Origin: Sarcocystis neurona
Lineage: Eukaryota; Apicomplexa; Conoidasida; Eucoccidiorida; Sarcocystidae
Length of the DNA stretch: 64,000 nt
Reading direction: 5' to 3'
NCBI GenBank assembly: GCA_000727475.1
Contig: KL647301.1
Span: 1,097,456 to 1,161,455 of the forward strand
Shown: positions 23,403-35,765 of the stretch, in pieces
How the letters are laid out: each line of letters begins with the position of its first letter
How positions within the stretch are numbered: position 1 is the stretch's first letter
Position numbers and translations under genes: made by a program
Notes under the pieces: generated by a model
What the model saw: only the letters and a program-made list of their open reading frames with translations
Databases searched by the model: none
Told to the model about the DNA's origin: nothing

Positions 23403-26400
23403 TCACAGTTTCTGAAAAAAAGAGGGCCTCACTGTTGTTAATACATTAAAACTTCCCTTCTCCTTACAGCTGCAGTTGCTGCAGTCAACAGCTACAGATG
23501 CTACACGATGCTGCTTCTGCGGCCGCTCGTGGTGCTGCTGCTGCTGCAGCCCTGCTGCTGCGTCACTGGTGCCACACCTGCTTCTCCGGTTCTCGCTGCG
23601 TCTGCTGCTTCTTCGATTGTTCGTGCTGAGTCGCTGAGGCTTCTTCTCTTGCCGTGCTGTCCTTTCTAGCTGCTGCTGCTGCGGCTGTTGCGCCGCTAGC
23701 GCTCTTGTGTTCGTCGCTGCTGCCGCAGTTGCTGCTGCTGACACTCTGTTCCAACACCGATTGCTGCGCCTCTACACGTCTCCCTTTCTGTCTTCCTCTC
23801 GGTATATATATATATATCTGCCCTCCTTGTTCTTATTCTCTCTCTTCCTGCCTTTCTGTCTCTCTCTCTCTCTATTTCCGTCTTTCTGTGTCTTCCTCTC
23901 TGTGTCTCTCTGTTTTCAGCCGGTGTGTCGGTCTCTGCCTATTTCTGTCTTTCTGTGTCTCTCTCTCCCTGTCTCTCTGTTTTTTACGGGCCGTGTCGGC
24001 TTACATTTCGAGAACGGGGACCTGCGCGGTAATATCGAGCGCCTCAGTGAAGCGCTGCAGTGCAGCAGCACCCGACGCGGTAAAGAAGGCAGAAAAAGAA
24101 TTGCAGTGGTGCTGCAGGGTGTCTCGCAGCTGCTGATACAAACCCAAGCGTTCGCTGTGGCTTTTCTAAACGTAAAGGAACACAGAAAAGGAAGGAGAAG
24201 GGCAGGAGACACACAGAAAGAGATGCACCACCAGAGGAGACGGGGGAAGAAAACCAGGAGCGAGAAGGGAGGAAAAGTAGAGACGAGACGCGGATGAGTA
24301 GAACGACGAAAGAACGAAAAGCACCGGTTAGCATGGATGAAGGCAAGTAAATATGAAGAAGACGCACAAACGAAGAACGCGCCCAGAGAATGCTTGAGAT
24401 ATGGTGGAGGTTGCAATAGACAGGAATGTCAGATATTGTGACTTCATAGACGTATATCGATAATAACCTCCGCCTACAACAGAACCAGACGTGCAAAACG
24501 CACAGCAGCCTCTTGCAGCACCCGCACAAGTGATAGTGGCTCGCTCTGCTGCTGTCAGCCAAATACAGCGTCACGTATGTGTGCGTGTGTATACACATAC
24601 GCGAAGGTGAAGGTACAGGCACATCCACCCGCTGGAAGGAACGAAAGGACGGAAAACAGGAGGCAGACAGGGAGGAGAAAAAGTAACCCGGAGGAGAAAG
24701 AAAAAAACTAGAAGAGATGGGCGCAAAGGACATCCAGAAGTGAAACAAAGAAAGCACGCGGGAGTAAATCATTGCCGCACTGCAGTCTGTCCGGACAATC
24801 TAACAGCGTATTTGAAAGGAAGTCGGCTGTGAACAATAAAGTTTTCCTACGCCGTGCAGTGTCTAGGGAGAAAACAGAATAACAATTTGACAGCGAAACG
24901 GTGGAAGCAGCGGCGCCTGCAGCGGTAGAAGATGATGCAGCAGCAATAGCAGCAAAGAATCGACGGACAGCACCAGTAACAGCAGGACCTGCGGACGCCC
25001 CTGCAGCAGCAGCTCTGTGGTGGGGAGAAGCGGCAGGACAAGCAGCAGTGCGTGAGGAACAGCAGGAGGAGCGCTGCAGCGGCTGCAGCAGGAGGCAAAA
25101 AAGGGCAGCGCACCTCCAGCAGCTCAGAGAACTCCAGCAGAGATGGAGCAGCAGCTGAAGGGTGCACAGTGGCAGCAAAGTCGGAAGGAGTGCAGCTACG
25201 GAACTCGACAGGAGAAGAAGTGGCTGCGGCAGCAGGCGCACGAACGCGTAGTGGCTGCGGGCGGGAGAGGCAGTCGCGGCACCAGCAGACGCAAGGAACA
25301 GCAGCAGAGACGAAGAACAGCGGTAGCGGCAGGCGCAGACGCTCGAAGGAAATGCGTATTTTCCAGCCAAGACACAAAGCCGTAGCGCGCCTGCAAGCGA
25401 AGAGGACGCTGTTAGCAGCAGCAACAGCAGCACGTAGACCACATAGGACGAGCAGCACCCGAAGCAGCGCGAGCGGGAGGAGCAGCAGGAGACACGGAGC
25501 AGGAAAAGCAGCGGAAGCGCAGGGGCAGCGGCAGCAGGGAAGCCACAGCAGCAGGACCACCAAAACATAAAGAGCAACAGCACCCAGCAGAAGCGCCTGC
25601 AGCAGCAGCAGAAGAGTAGCGCGGGAGGCACCAGGGGAAACTGCAGACGACGATGCAGAACTATATGGCGGAGAAGCAGCCCCGGGGGAAGACGCAGCAA
25701 CACGAACGCCTGCACCAGACGCAGCCTCAGAAAGAGCTGCAGCATGAAAAATAGAAGGGAAGGCTATAGAAGTAGTAGCAGCCACGCGCAGGGCGGCCGC
25801 AGGAAAAGCAGCAACGCGCCAGCAGCACGGCAGCGTCACCAGGTGGAACCGCAGCAGACCCAGCACTTCAAAAAGCAGTAACAGGAGTGACAGCAGAAAG
25901 AAAGCAGCAGGCCAAAGAGCAGCAACAGAAGACAGTGGCGAAGCGGCAGTAGCGCGCACAGCAGCCAGGGGAAGAGCATCAGCACCAGGAGAGGCAGCAC
26001 CAAAACAAGAAGCGTGCCCGGGTGAAGAACAGCAGCACGGCAAGTCGCAGGATAAGGCGCAGCAGCAGCGGGAGCACCAACAGGACTTTCGGCAGCAGCA
26101 GAAGCTGCACAGAAAAAAGGCCAGCAGCAGCAGCGGAGGTCCCTACGGCTTCGAGGAAGAGACAGTACAGGGCGAGAGAGCGAAGGAACGAGTTGCTGCT
26201 TGTGGCAAGGCGCTGAAGCTCGTCGGGTGGCAGACCTCCCTGCTGCTGAAATGCCTGCTGCAGTTTGCAGGCATAGAGCAGCCCATCCTTCTCCTGCTGC
26301 GCCAGCTGTCCAGTTACCAGCAGCGTGGCACAGCGACTGCTGCAGGCGTCAAACATTCCCATGTAGTACAGCATGCGACACTGCAGCGGCACACACCACA

Positions 26401-27559
26401 GAAAAATATCTTCATTTTTGGCTTGCTGTTACAATTTTCCGTTCTACAGAACGCACCACCTTTCACGTCTACCCTTGCGGTTTTATCCACGTTCTGCGAC
26501 CCCTTAGAGCGCGAGGAAATTTGCAGCGGCTGGCGTCACCAGCTCCGCTAGGCAAAGAAACCGAAGAGGACTCACACGACGCACTAGAAAAGAACAGAAG
26601 TCTACAACTCCGCTGAAAAGAGCACTGCCAGTCAACAGTCACACAGGAAGGAAAACGGAAGGACAAACAAAGAGAACAGAATTCGAGACGCTGTGTGTGA
26701 GTAGGCGCAGTTACGTACGTGCAGATACACACACAGATCGAGAGAGATGTATGCAACGGTGTCAAAGGATGGTCCACATCTTAGTAAAGCACTTTATCGG
26801 GTATCTATAAAGATATCAAGAACATATCCAGTTGCCCCACTGCGACGCAGAGAGAGTGAGTAACAAAGCATCTAGGCAGATAGTTTGGATAGAGGTGTAC
26901 ACCGGGAAGTGCATCTGTGTACGCACTTACACAGAGGGTTGCAGTGAGTGAATATGGAAGCACCCAGAAAATGCTGGTGCGTAAATCTGTGCGGACATAT
27001 GGAAAAGGACAACTGAACGATCTGCACAGTTCAGTACTTGTATCTGCGTAGACTGCTGCTGTTGAAAGAGGTGAATCGACGTTGACTGGTCTGCTGTGGC
27101 GACACCAGTAGACGTCGCCGCCTGCGTTTGACGACGACGACGGCACGCTTCAATAGACAAGTTACTTATCAAGTCAAGAAGAAGAGCGCCACTGTCGTGT
27201 GATCCTGATGCTTGCTCACCGCGGTGCAGGTAAGTAAGGTTTTCTGCTCTGTTGAGATGGAAAGTACGGAGACATATTAAAAGCTGAGCACCTTCAAGCG
27301 TGGCCAGCTCGTCGTGAGGCCGCCAACAAAAACGATGTGCGATGGCCTTTCAGTTTCTCTGCAAAAAAAACTACTGAGGCGAGGGCCACTTTGTTGAGGC
27401 GGCCTCATCCACCAATCAAAACATGGCAGCTCCACTGTACTTCTCTGTTGCGTCTCTTACTTGTGCCAGTTCGTCTTCCTCCATCCTGCCAGCAGCCGAC
27501 AAGTTGAAATCGACGGCTAGTGTGCTTCTTAATACCTTTACAAAAGACAGGACATCGGC
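23403..27559 (-). CDS. Hypothetical helical-repeat-like protein, five exons
   Basis: Five minus-strand exons join in phase to 381 codons: 27461-27559, 27038-27346, 26147-26380, 24005-24165 and 23403-23745. Donors are GTAAGA, GTACTG, GTAGGG and GTAAGC. The translation is Leu/Ala-rich and reads as paired helices, for example DELATLEGAQLLICLRTF in exon 2, MLYYMGMFDACSSRCATLL then LLYACKLQQAF in exon 3, and LGLYQQLRDTLQHHC in exon 4. This pattern fits TPR, octotricopeptide or heptatricopeptide-type proteins, but I cannot assign one. The last exon is Ala, then Gln, then Arg/Ser-rich low complexity ending at a stop. The 5' end is missing because 27559 is preceded by a pyrimidine tract and CATACAG acceptor. 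The acceptor at 27347 (GAAAG) is weak. Function is unknown; an RNA-binding or scaffold role is only a guess. Confidence 0.5.
24166..26146 (-). repeat. 2-kb CTG-repeat intron
   Basis: The donor is GTAGGG (26141-26146) and the acceptor is GTTTAG (24166-24171). Positions 24890-26130 are interrupted CAG on the plus strand, CTG/TGC in the sense direction, which creates a spurious 398-codon minus-strand open frame at 24847-26043. Both flanking exons are in phase 0 and read straight across the junction as one helix-rich segment, supporting intron status. Confidence 0.65.
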
Positions 27560-30500
27560 CTGTATGCGGGAAGGAAGCGCAGGAGACAGAGAAGAAAGAT
27601 ATACGAGGACCGAAAGGGGTGAACACGAGAGACAACAGAGGGGAAAGGTAAAGGAAGAGAACAAGGCAAGAGGAGATGGCGGAACAAAAATTAAAAGGAA
27701 GGAATAGGTGCGGAATTTAACGCATCAGGAAGAACGTAGACAAAGAATGTGCCGTTCCATTTCGAGAGAGCATGCGCGCTAACGGGGACGATACACGCAG
27801 AACCGCTAGTTGTCTACGCATGTACGTAACAGTGTTTATATACGTAAGGATAGCATAAGAATTACCTATATTTTTACGTATGCATGTGTCTACAGTTCTT
27901 AACGTAGGTCTATACCTACATACGTGTATGTATATGTATCTATGTATGTGTACATTTGTATGTTTATGCCTGCACCGCACGCTAGAGAGCAAAGAATATG
28001 ATGCATGTTGCATCCGAAGGACGCACATGCATGGGAGCACCGACACATGTGAATATGCGCGGACACAATAGAGCTTGCACAAGTCCCGGCTTTCATCAGT
28101 GTGCCCACGCATTCAGAAGCACAGGAACTCATTCGCAGTGTTCCGCCAGTTGGGAAGATATGGGCAGGCTTTGGACTCGGTGAAGCAATGTGCGGACTTG
28201 TTACAAATGGCGCACCACATCGAGATTACGCATCCCGTACTCCCTACACTTGCATTTTTATGTCTGTGTGTGTATATATATATAGCTGCAGACACCTGAG
28301 TCCCCGAGAATTGCCCACGATATATGTATATATACATATATTCATGTATGGATATACCACATTATGCACTCGTTGTCCACAGGCACATGCACGTACAGGT
28401 ATTTAAATATATATATATACACATATATGTATATATATGTTACAAATAGCTTTCGCTCCCATCCCGTCTATGTGACGCTAAAAGAGGAAGACAAGAGGGA
28501 GTTGAAATGTGTTTAGGTATGTGCAGGGAGGTAAACTCTTGCGGGGCTGTAATGGACAGGCTGGATAATTGTATGTGTGTGTACGTCTGTATGTTCGTAT
28601 GCGCACATGTACGCGCATATGTACGTATCTATGTATATATATATATACATGCGTGCATACGTATATGAGCTGGTGATCATGTCAGTATAGGCGTACGCTG
28701 TCAACTGTAATGCAGACCCGTATGCAGGTCAGCTTCCAACATACACGTGCACGCTCTACATTTACGTATGTATACACACACATATGCAGAGGGACAGACA
28801 TAGATAACTTGCGCAGCGTGGACTTCAGACACCACCAAGTGTGTGTACAGAATATATGCGGCGCACGTACAAAATGTATACATATTAGTTTAGAAGTCTA
28901 CGACCGGTCACACAGGGTTTCACACATGCCAACGTTCGTGGATTTGTATACATCTGTGCAGGCACGTGTGCGCAGCTGTTTCCTCTGAGGCTGCGCGTAC
29001 ACGCGCGCTTGACTAGTTTTTTTTTCCAGGAAGTGTGGTGACGCTGCTGCTTGTATGAGGCCTACCCAGCAGATAAGACCTTCTTTGAGCTGCTGCGGGT
29101 GACAACTCTTTCAGAAGCGACAGCAGCCATTTAGTCTTTTTCTGCAGAGTGGGCCCATCTTGTTGACTTCACCCGCACTAATATGCGTGTCTATAGTGTA
29201 GTAGAGTACTTTCTATAAACAAGCAGGTAGAGTTCTACATGTGTAAATGTATGTATCTATATAAGTGTACAGCTGTTCCTCTTACGGACGGTCAAGGTTG
29301 GTCGGGCCAGATGCATTCAGCAAACATGGAGAACCTCTGTGCGTATAGTGATTCGAACGCTACAGATGAATGCGTGGCTCTTCCAAACGCGAAGATGTAC
29401 ACATGTTGCTACCAGTAGCGGGCGGATACGGATGATGAGGATACGTACATTCTCGGCTGCCGTTGACGCCACTGCATACGTGCCGCATGCACAGTGCGCC
29501 TCCTCTCGTAGGGCGCAATGTTGCTATTGTGGATTTGACGGTGGCAACGTCTAGAAAAGATGTCTTCAGAAACTTGTCTAACTCTGCGGAAGCGAACACG
29601 TTTGGTGTGCGTATAAAGTCTGCCGGAGTCAGTGGGTAGAAAAAAAAATTGACTTAAATTCGACAAAAACGTTGGTTGCCCGGTAGGCACGCAAAACCAT
29701 GTATGCGCAAGTGTTTCAATCTGGCGACATGCCTGACATGATCTAAAATCCCAGCAGCCACGCAATCTACCGACGAAACAACAAGCCTGCTACTGACAGT
29801 GTGCCGAGTCTGTATGAGGTAGTCAAAAGGGAGGTTAATAAATCAAGTGCGCTTGTATGTGTGGCAATGCGCCACCACTCGTTAGAAGCCGAGTGCAGAG
29901 TGCCTTCACCTTTGCACAAAAATCCGTGACATATGTATGGATGTGTACGACTACATGCTGTGTTTTCATCCCGCAGGGAATGCATCACCAACTGGAATAT
30001 CGTACGGAATGCGTATGTACGCGTCTGCGTAACGGTCTTGCACGCCTTCGCCAGGAGGAAAAGAATTCGGTTACTCACTAACGTGACATGGCAGCATCGC
30101 ATGGCGAGGCCAGTAGAGAACGTGGTTGGCTTTTATGCACACGACAAATATGCACGGTTGAATTTTGGCTTCCACTGAGAGCGACTTCTCATACTTCAAG
30201 AACACGAACGAATATCTCCCTGGTAGGGCGGCCGTGTAAATATCTAAGCCGATTCCAAATACTTGACCGCAGTATCACGCCTGGCTGGAAGTGGGTACCT
30301 CCTACGAGAATCTGACGTACTCCTTCGACAAGATAAAAGCGTAGTTCGATGTGGTACACAATGAATTACAACTAATTTCATGCTGAAGCGTACAGTGTCA
30401 CTGGAGAAGCCTATATGGGTGAAGGAAACAGTCTGCTGAGGAGGACAAACTTGTTCGTGGCATTACATTACTTCAGTCTAGTATTCAGCCCCTGCAGTAC

Positions 30501-32028
30501 ACTACTTCGGCCACAGTACTACGCGAGCTACTACGATAAACTCCATCACTCACATAACTGATCCCACCCAGAAAACAGCCTGACTGGGAGATACTTTTGT
30601 TCTGGAACATGTTATTTTCCTCATACGTACAGAATGCCAGAGTGGTGTACGCCTCTTTAGACATTAGAGTGAAGCAACTCAGGACGCACGGCGCAGAAAT
30701 ACTTGTCCTCAGTCATTCCCAGCACAGCACAAAAGGCGCCAGCCGTCGTGGAGAGCGCTAAAAGCCACTGAAAATCTAAGGGACGACTTTACATGCATAC
30801 GTACTGGTTTTGGGAGCGAGCATGGAGAGAGGTACGTGGGTGTACTGACATTCGCGTGCTGGTGGCGACTCACGAATCCTGTCATCCAGTCCAACGACGC
30901 TACGAGACAGCTTGTCGCTTTGCATACTTATCACCCCTTTTGAGTAACCGAAACAGGCACTGGTGCTCGCAAAACAGAATAGTGAACTGAGTGGGGTCAC
31001 AGCTATAAATGGAACAGGCGTAACAAGTAAAAATAGTGTAGTAGATTCTGTTCACGGATGCGCTGTGTGTACGTTAACAAATGTAGCACACCGCCAAGCG
31101 TACAAGCAGAGCACTTCCATGTGAGCGCCTTAAATACCTCTGGAGATACACAAATGATCAGGTACGTAGGTCAGTAGCCAGAGGTGAGCGTACTCGTTTA
31201 TGGTTGGGGATCATAAATTCCCAATCATGATTGGGAATTATGTGACGGCGTTTTTCGCGTCTACCAATGATGCACGTTCTAGAGGTCATGCGGTCTTCCG
31301 CGTGTACGTAAGGTTCACTGATACGTGCTCGACCCTAACGTACGCGGCAGCCCGAGTTTGCACAGAATGGTACAAGCTGAGCTGTACACAGTCGTTCACA
31401 GCTATATGCAGAGGAGGTACGCCGTGGGAATACCAGTGAACGTGACTGTGACGGCAAAACACACGTCATTCACGCGAGAGCAGATTACAGCATGCCCCAG
31501 GTGTAACTGTGCAGATGTCTTCCTCTGTGTTGTCATGTGCGTCTCTCCTCCCCAGAAACGCTGCCCGTTGTGCCAAGTGGGAACGAATAGCCGCACTTGC
31601 ACTTGCGTGTAGAGCACTGCATCGACGCCCTAGCCCCTTACGAGCACCTACACGATGGAAGTCGTTTATGGCTGCGAAGTGCAGTCCAGAAGGGCAGGCA
31701 GCTCGCGGCTCACCATTGTGCGTGCACGCCGGAGCAAGCCACTACAGGTACACAAACGCCTACATAGACGTATCTATGTAAGTTTATAGATTTGTGGGGA
31801 AAGCAAACGAATATAGACTTGCGCGGTATGGTACAGGTAGTTTCAAAAGCTGATACAGTATAAACAGGATGAACATATGCATACAGCTACTACATAGACA
31901 CACACACTCCAGAGACCTCGCCTTCACACTTTCCTCGACACGCACACATGCCAGCCCCCTGCGGACAAAAAGGTAAGTGCGTATGACCAATGCGGAAGCT
32001 GCGCTCTGCTGGCGGTTGTGCGAGCCAT
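27560..32028. other. Spacer with no confident gene
   Basis: About 4.5 kb with (TA)n near 28403-28440 and 28635-28648 but otherwise lower repeat density. The only coding-like segment is 28103-28233, which reads smoothly in two plus-strand frames and one minus-strand frame, so no call is possible. A 24-bp perfect palindrome lies at 31216-31239. Confidence 0.45.
31216..31239. repeat. 24-bp perfect palindrome
   Basis: AATTCCCAATCA is followed immediately by its inverse complement TGATTGGGAATT with no loop. It lies in a gene-free spacer. It could be a dimeric protein-binding site or a fragment of an inverted-repeat element. Confidence 0.8.
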
Positions 32029-32619
32029 TCAATATGGTGCTTTTCTGGTGCTCCTCCACGCATCAGCTGTTGCTTGGCGTGTTCTTCGCGCAGTAACGAA
32101 GTACAGGAGAAAGAGGATAGACCGTGAAGCAAGGAAGTACACGTAAGCCAAGAAACTAGAACTTGAAACGAGAAGCCACAGAATGTAAAGAAACGGTAAT
32201 TGTAACGACAGCGAGGTTGTAGCATCAGGAGATTCTGTCCCCCCGTCCACATTTCGCCGCTTCTCGTTCCTTCGTGCCTCACACACATCCTCGGCGCCGC
32301 TGACAGACGAAATGCTGCTCGCGGAAGAAGTCAACACCACCTCCTCCGCAACAGCATGAAAGGCAGTAGCGTTTGCCCTGCTTAATTGGAATTGTTCTCT
32401 TGTATTCAACGATTTCCCATAGGCACGCTTAACACACGGGCACGTCTGGCCAGCTGGGCAGCCCTTCCTTCGCCTCCCAGCGCTTGCCGGCGCTAGCTGA
32501 GCCGCTGCTGCAGCTGCTGTTGGTCCCACTATGCTGCGACAACCACTGCTAGCGTCTCTTCTGCTACTTTTGGTGAAATTTCGAGTGCAGCTCGTCGTAC
32601 TGCTGTTGGCACGCAACTG
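32029..32619 (-). CDS. Hypothetical membrane protein, 3' exon
   Basis: A 196-codon minus-strand open frame ends at a TAG stop (32029-32031). No ATG opens it; it follows an in-frame TAG and a CACTAG or CTAGCAG acceptor near 32617-32622, so it is probably a terminal exon. The first half is Ser/Thr/Arg/Ala-rich. Residues about 143-177 form two hydrophobic segments (LQLPFLYILWLLV and SILFLLYFVTA) flanked by Ser and Arg, consistent with a hairpin membrane anchor. The tail is basic. I see no family match. No upstream exon is identified with confidence; a minus-strand segment near 33000-33154 is a candidate. Confidence 0.35.
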   Translation of the reverse strand, partial: QLRANSSTTSCTRNFTKSSRRDASSGCRSIVGPTAAAAAAQLAPASAGRRRKGCPAGQTCPCVKRAYGKSLNTREQFQLSRANATAFHAVAEEVVLTSSASSISSVSGAEDVCEARRNEKRRNVDGGTESPDATTSLSLQLPFLYILWLLVSSSSFLAYVYFLASRSILFLLYFVTARRTRQATADAWRSTRKAPY

Positions 32620-35600
32620 CTAGTGGTGCTACGAGTGCTGCTGACCTTGCTGCTATCCACGTGCTGGTCTTGCTGCCGCTATTGCAGTCGCTAGCACTGC
32701 AGCTGGCGCTGCAAGTGCGTGACATCTCGTGTAGGCACTGCTGTTAGCAATCGCGAATTGCTCACTCTCTCGTCTGAATCTATTTATGTTAGTGTGCTAG
32801 TCACTATTTCTCTCCCCGAAACCATCCGCGTGGGCGCGTGTGCATTCTCTCACTGCGCTTGATAATCGAAGCGGTCCGCTAGTGCAGGAGCAGCAGGAGC
32901 CACCAGAGCAGCCGGTCTCTACAGGTGGACTGTGAAACGAGGTGATCTGCAAATTTCAATCCGTTCATGCTGCAAGAGTGTTGCGAGTCAAGCAGGCTGG
33001 TGTCGCTTCTGCTTATGACCGTCTTTCGCACCAATGTGTAGGTCGTACTCGTTGTTGCCACTGCCAACACGTTGTGGTACAGTGTTCGCGCTGCAGCGCG
33101 AAGTTCCTGGTGGAGAGCACCAGAGTGCTCTTTCTTCAAGTATCCGGGGTACACGTACTCGTGCAGCGTACGTGTACAGCGCGCGGTAGCGGATATTGAT
33201 AACTCTTCAGCAGGTGCAGCTATGCAGCACCGAAGAGAACAATCACCTGTAGTTCAAGAGATGCCGAAGACGCACGCACGATTGGTACTGTAGGGTGCAC
33301 GTACGGCATGTTGATAGGTGCAGCCACATGGGATTTCCAGAATGCTTTGTAGAGAATGTACACGTACGTATGTCTGTGTGTGGGCATACTGGTCCAATTA
33401 CAATGCGTACTCTATGGTCGTACTCGAGGGCCACCATAGCAACAATTGTGTGTACTAGAGACAAATGCGTATATTGAATGTGTCTCCATGTATATTCGTA
33501 TCCAGGTACCACTCTTGTATATGCACTCGTGCAAAACTTTACCATATCTCCTCCACTCTGACCACGTGGACGGTCAAGTAGAGGATAAATAAGCAGTTTG
33601 TCTACAATAGACACGTACGCACATATTGTGAAATCACACGCATAATGACGTGGAGCCCGTGTAAGTTAACGACTAATGAAAAAGTGCATACCTCTGCGTA
33701 GACTTCGCATATATCCAAGAGTGATGGCGCAAGAACGCGGCGCAAGACGCTGCGCGTCGCCCTCAGGCGTTCGTTGTGCATGGATACATGCGTAACTCTG
33801 AACCATATAAAGATGCAGATTTATTGGGCAGCTGCCACCCAGCACGCTCGTAGCAACTCTTCACTGATGTGTGTACGTAGAACATGTAGAGAGGGAGATA
33901 ACCATGCAACGTGCATCCGCATACACAGGTACGTTTGTATGCACGAAGGGGTGAATCCAGCGCAGACCTGTGAGGTTAGTACGGATGGTGCCCGTCTACA
34001 TTACTTGCACGCATCTCCTATGTTGGTTTAGCCGAAGCTTGTCCAACCTCTGCATCCCTCAATCGGGTGCTTCTGCGTCGAGGAATGAAGAAATCTGGCG
34101 ACAACATGGAGAGCAGAACACCAGAGAACGACGAATAGGGAGGAAGGGGACTACAGTGCAACAAGGGAGAAAGAGGAGAAGAAGTTGATAGAGAAAAGGG
34201 AGCAGTAGAGGGAAGACATGAGGCTCCGCATTCTTTAAGGTCAACTGATATTTCTACACCTTTCATGTGCTCGACGCCCTCCCTGGAGCGCAACTCTACG
34301 CAAGCGGCTGCTGCTCATTTCGTTAGCTGTGCTAAACGTGCGGTGTTCCGATTGGTATTCTTTGATCGGGAGCAACATCTATTGTGGCGTGGCTTGCACC
34401 TTTTTGACACATGTTACATGGTAATCAGCAGTAAAGTGGATCCTTACCGAACTCGTAGTTAATTACTGGTTGCCAGGTCAGATATTGTAGTCGGATCTTG
34501 TGCTGATCCTTTTTGTCACGTATGTGTTGCGACCTGCTTTTCAGTGCCCACGTTTGCAGTTAGTTTCACTGAAGCGTTATGTGGTTCCTACTATTTATTT
34601 ATCAACAGCAGACATCGCAGCTGCACACGCTGTAACAAAATCCCGTTATACGTACGTGTATAACCAGTTATACTCTTGCGTACGCTGTACTTCATTGCTG
34701 TCACTGGTATCCATTTTCTGGGACGTTACCGTGGCAACTGTGTTTATTTCTCTTATGACTGTAGCGGCAGCCGATTTTGTCTTCAAACCCACTGCGGGCC
34801 GTCCGCAAATAATTCTGCTGTCGCTCATTTAACTGGAAGGAATTTTAGCAGTGACTTGGTTATCTCAATGCTGCACTTCCTCTATATCATTTGTGAGCGC
34901 TGACCTGCGGTCTTGGGTCAAATGTTAACTACTTCATCATGGAGAGCAGCCTCATCACGTCGGAAGCATTGCCAACTACAGCTCTTTGTAGAGCTGTTGA
35001 TTTTTTTTGTACGTACGTGCACGTGTGTGTGCCTGTGTGTGTACAAATCCATATGTGATGTCCGTGGGCGTACCCTCGTATACTTTTACGTGTTTATGCT
35101 CATACGTATGTAGGCAGGGACATAGTTACCTGTGCATATAAATATAGATCTGAAGGTCCACACACGTCTGCAGTGAACAGATCGATGCACACTAGTCTAC
35201 GTGGCAGCACAGGAGCCGCCATACTCCTCTATTCCGTGATTTGCTTCTTCCTACATCCCCCTACACGCATGGAAACGGCGTTTTCCTTTATAAATGTCTT
35301 CCGCTATTCGCAGCACTTCCCCTCTATTACAAACCCAAGAGCAGCACCCAATCTTAAAGTTGTCCAGCTGCGTGATTTTCGGCCTGTGAAAGCCGCTGGC
35401 GAGTAGGTGTGATCTGCAATGGGGGCTGTGACGCCACCGGAAGCAACTAGACGTAGCTGCCATCAGCAGCCACAGCAGCGTAGACTGCAGCGCTCGCAGC
35501 AACAACTTCTGTGCAGATTGAAACTTCCATCGTCTGCCTATACTTTTCGAGGTACTTTTCAGCAACCACGCTTTTCTCATGTCTTTGGCTTTGCCACAGG

Positions 35601-35765
35601 GAAGACTAGCTTTGGAACTTCGACATTGTCACCTGGGTCGACCTTCACACAGGAAGGACGAACATCGGAACTTCGACATTTTCACCTGTGTCGACCTAAA
35701 TCCACCAATCCTCCTCCAGTATTGCTGCAACTTTCTGTAAATCGTCAACGGCACAGAGGAACACT
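32620..35765. other. Spacer where gene strand switches
   Basis: Everything callable to the left is on the minus strand and everything callable to the right is on the plus strand, so a divergent promoter region would lie here. I see no defined motif. Open frames at 34500-34832 (plus, hydrophobic) and 34649-34828 (minus, ATG-initiated, 60 codons) overlap each other and neither is convincing. Confidence 0.4.

Noticed and set aside
23403..23760. Alternative frame for the last exon of the 23403-27559 gene (Ser/Glu/Lys-rich, ending at a GTGTGG donor)
   Set aside because: It would need phase 0 from the previous exon, but the GTAAGC donor at 23999-24004 leaves phase 2, which fits the other frame.
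24847..26043. 398-codon minus-strand open frame
   Set aside because: It is translated CTG repeat (Leu/Cys/Ala/Ser runs) inside an intron whose flanking exons join in phase.
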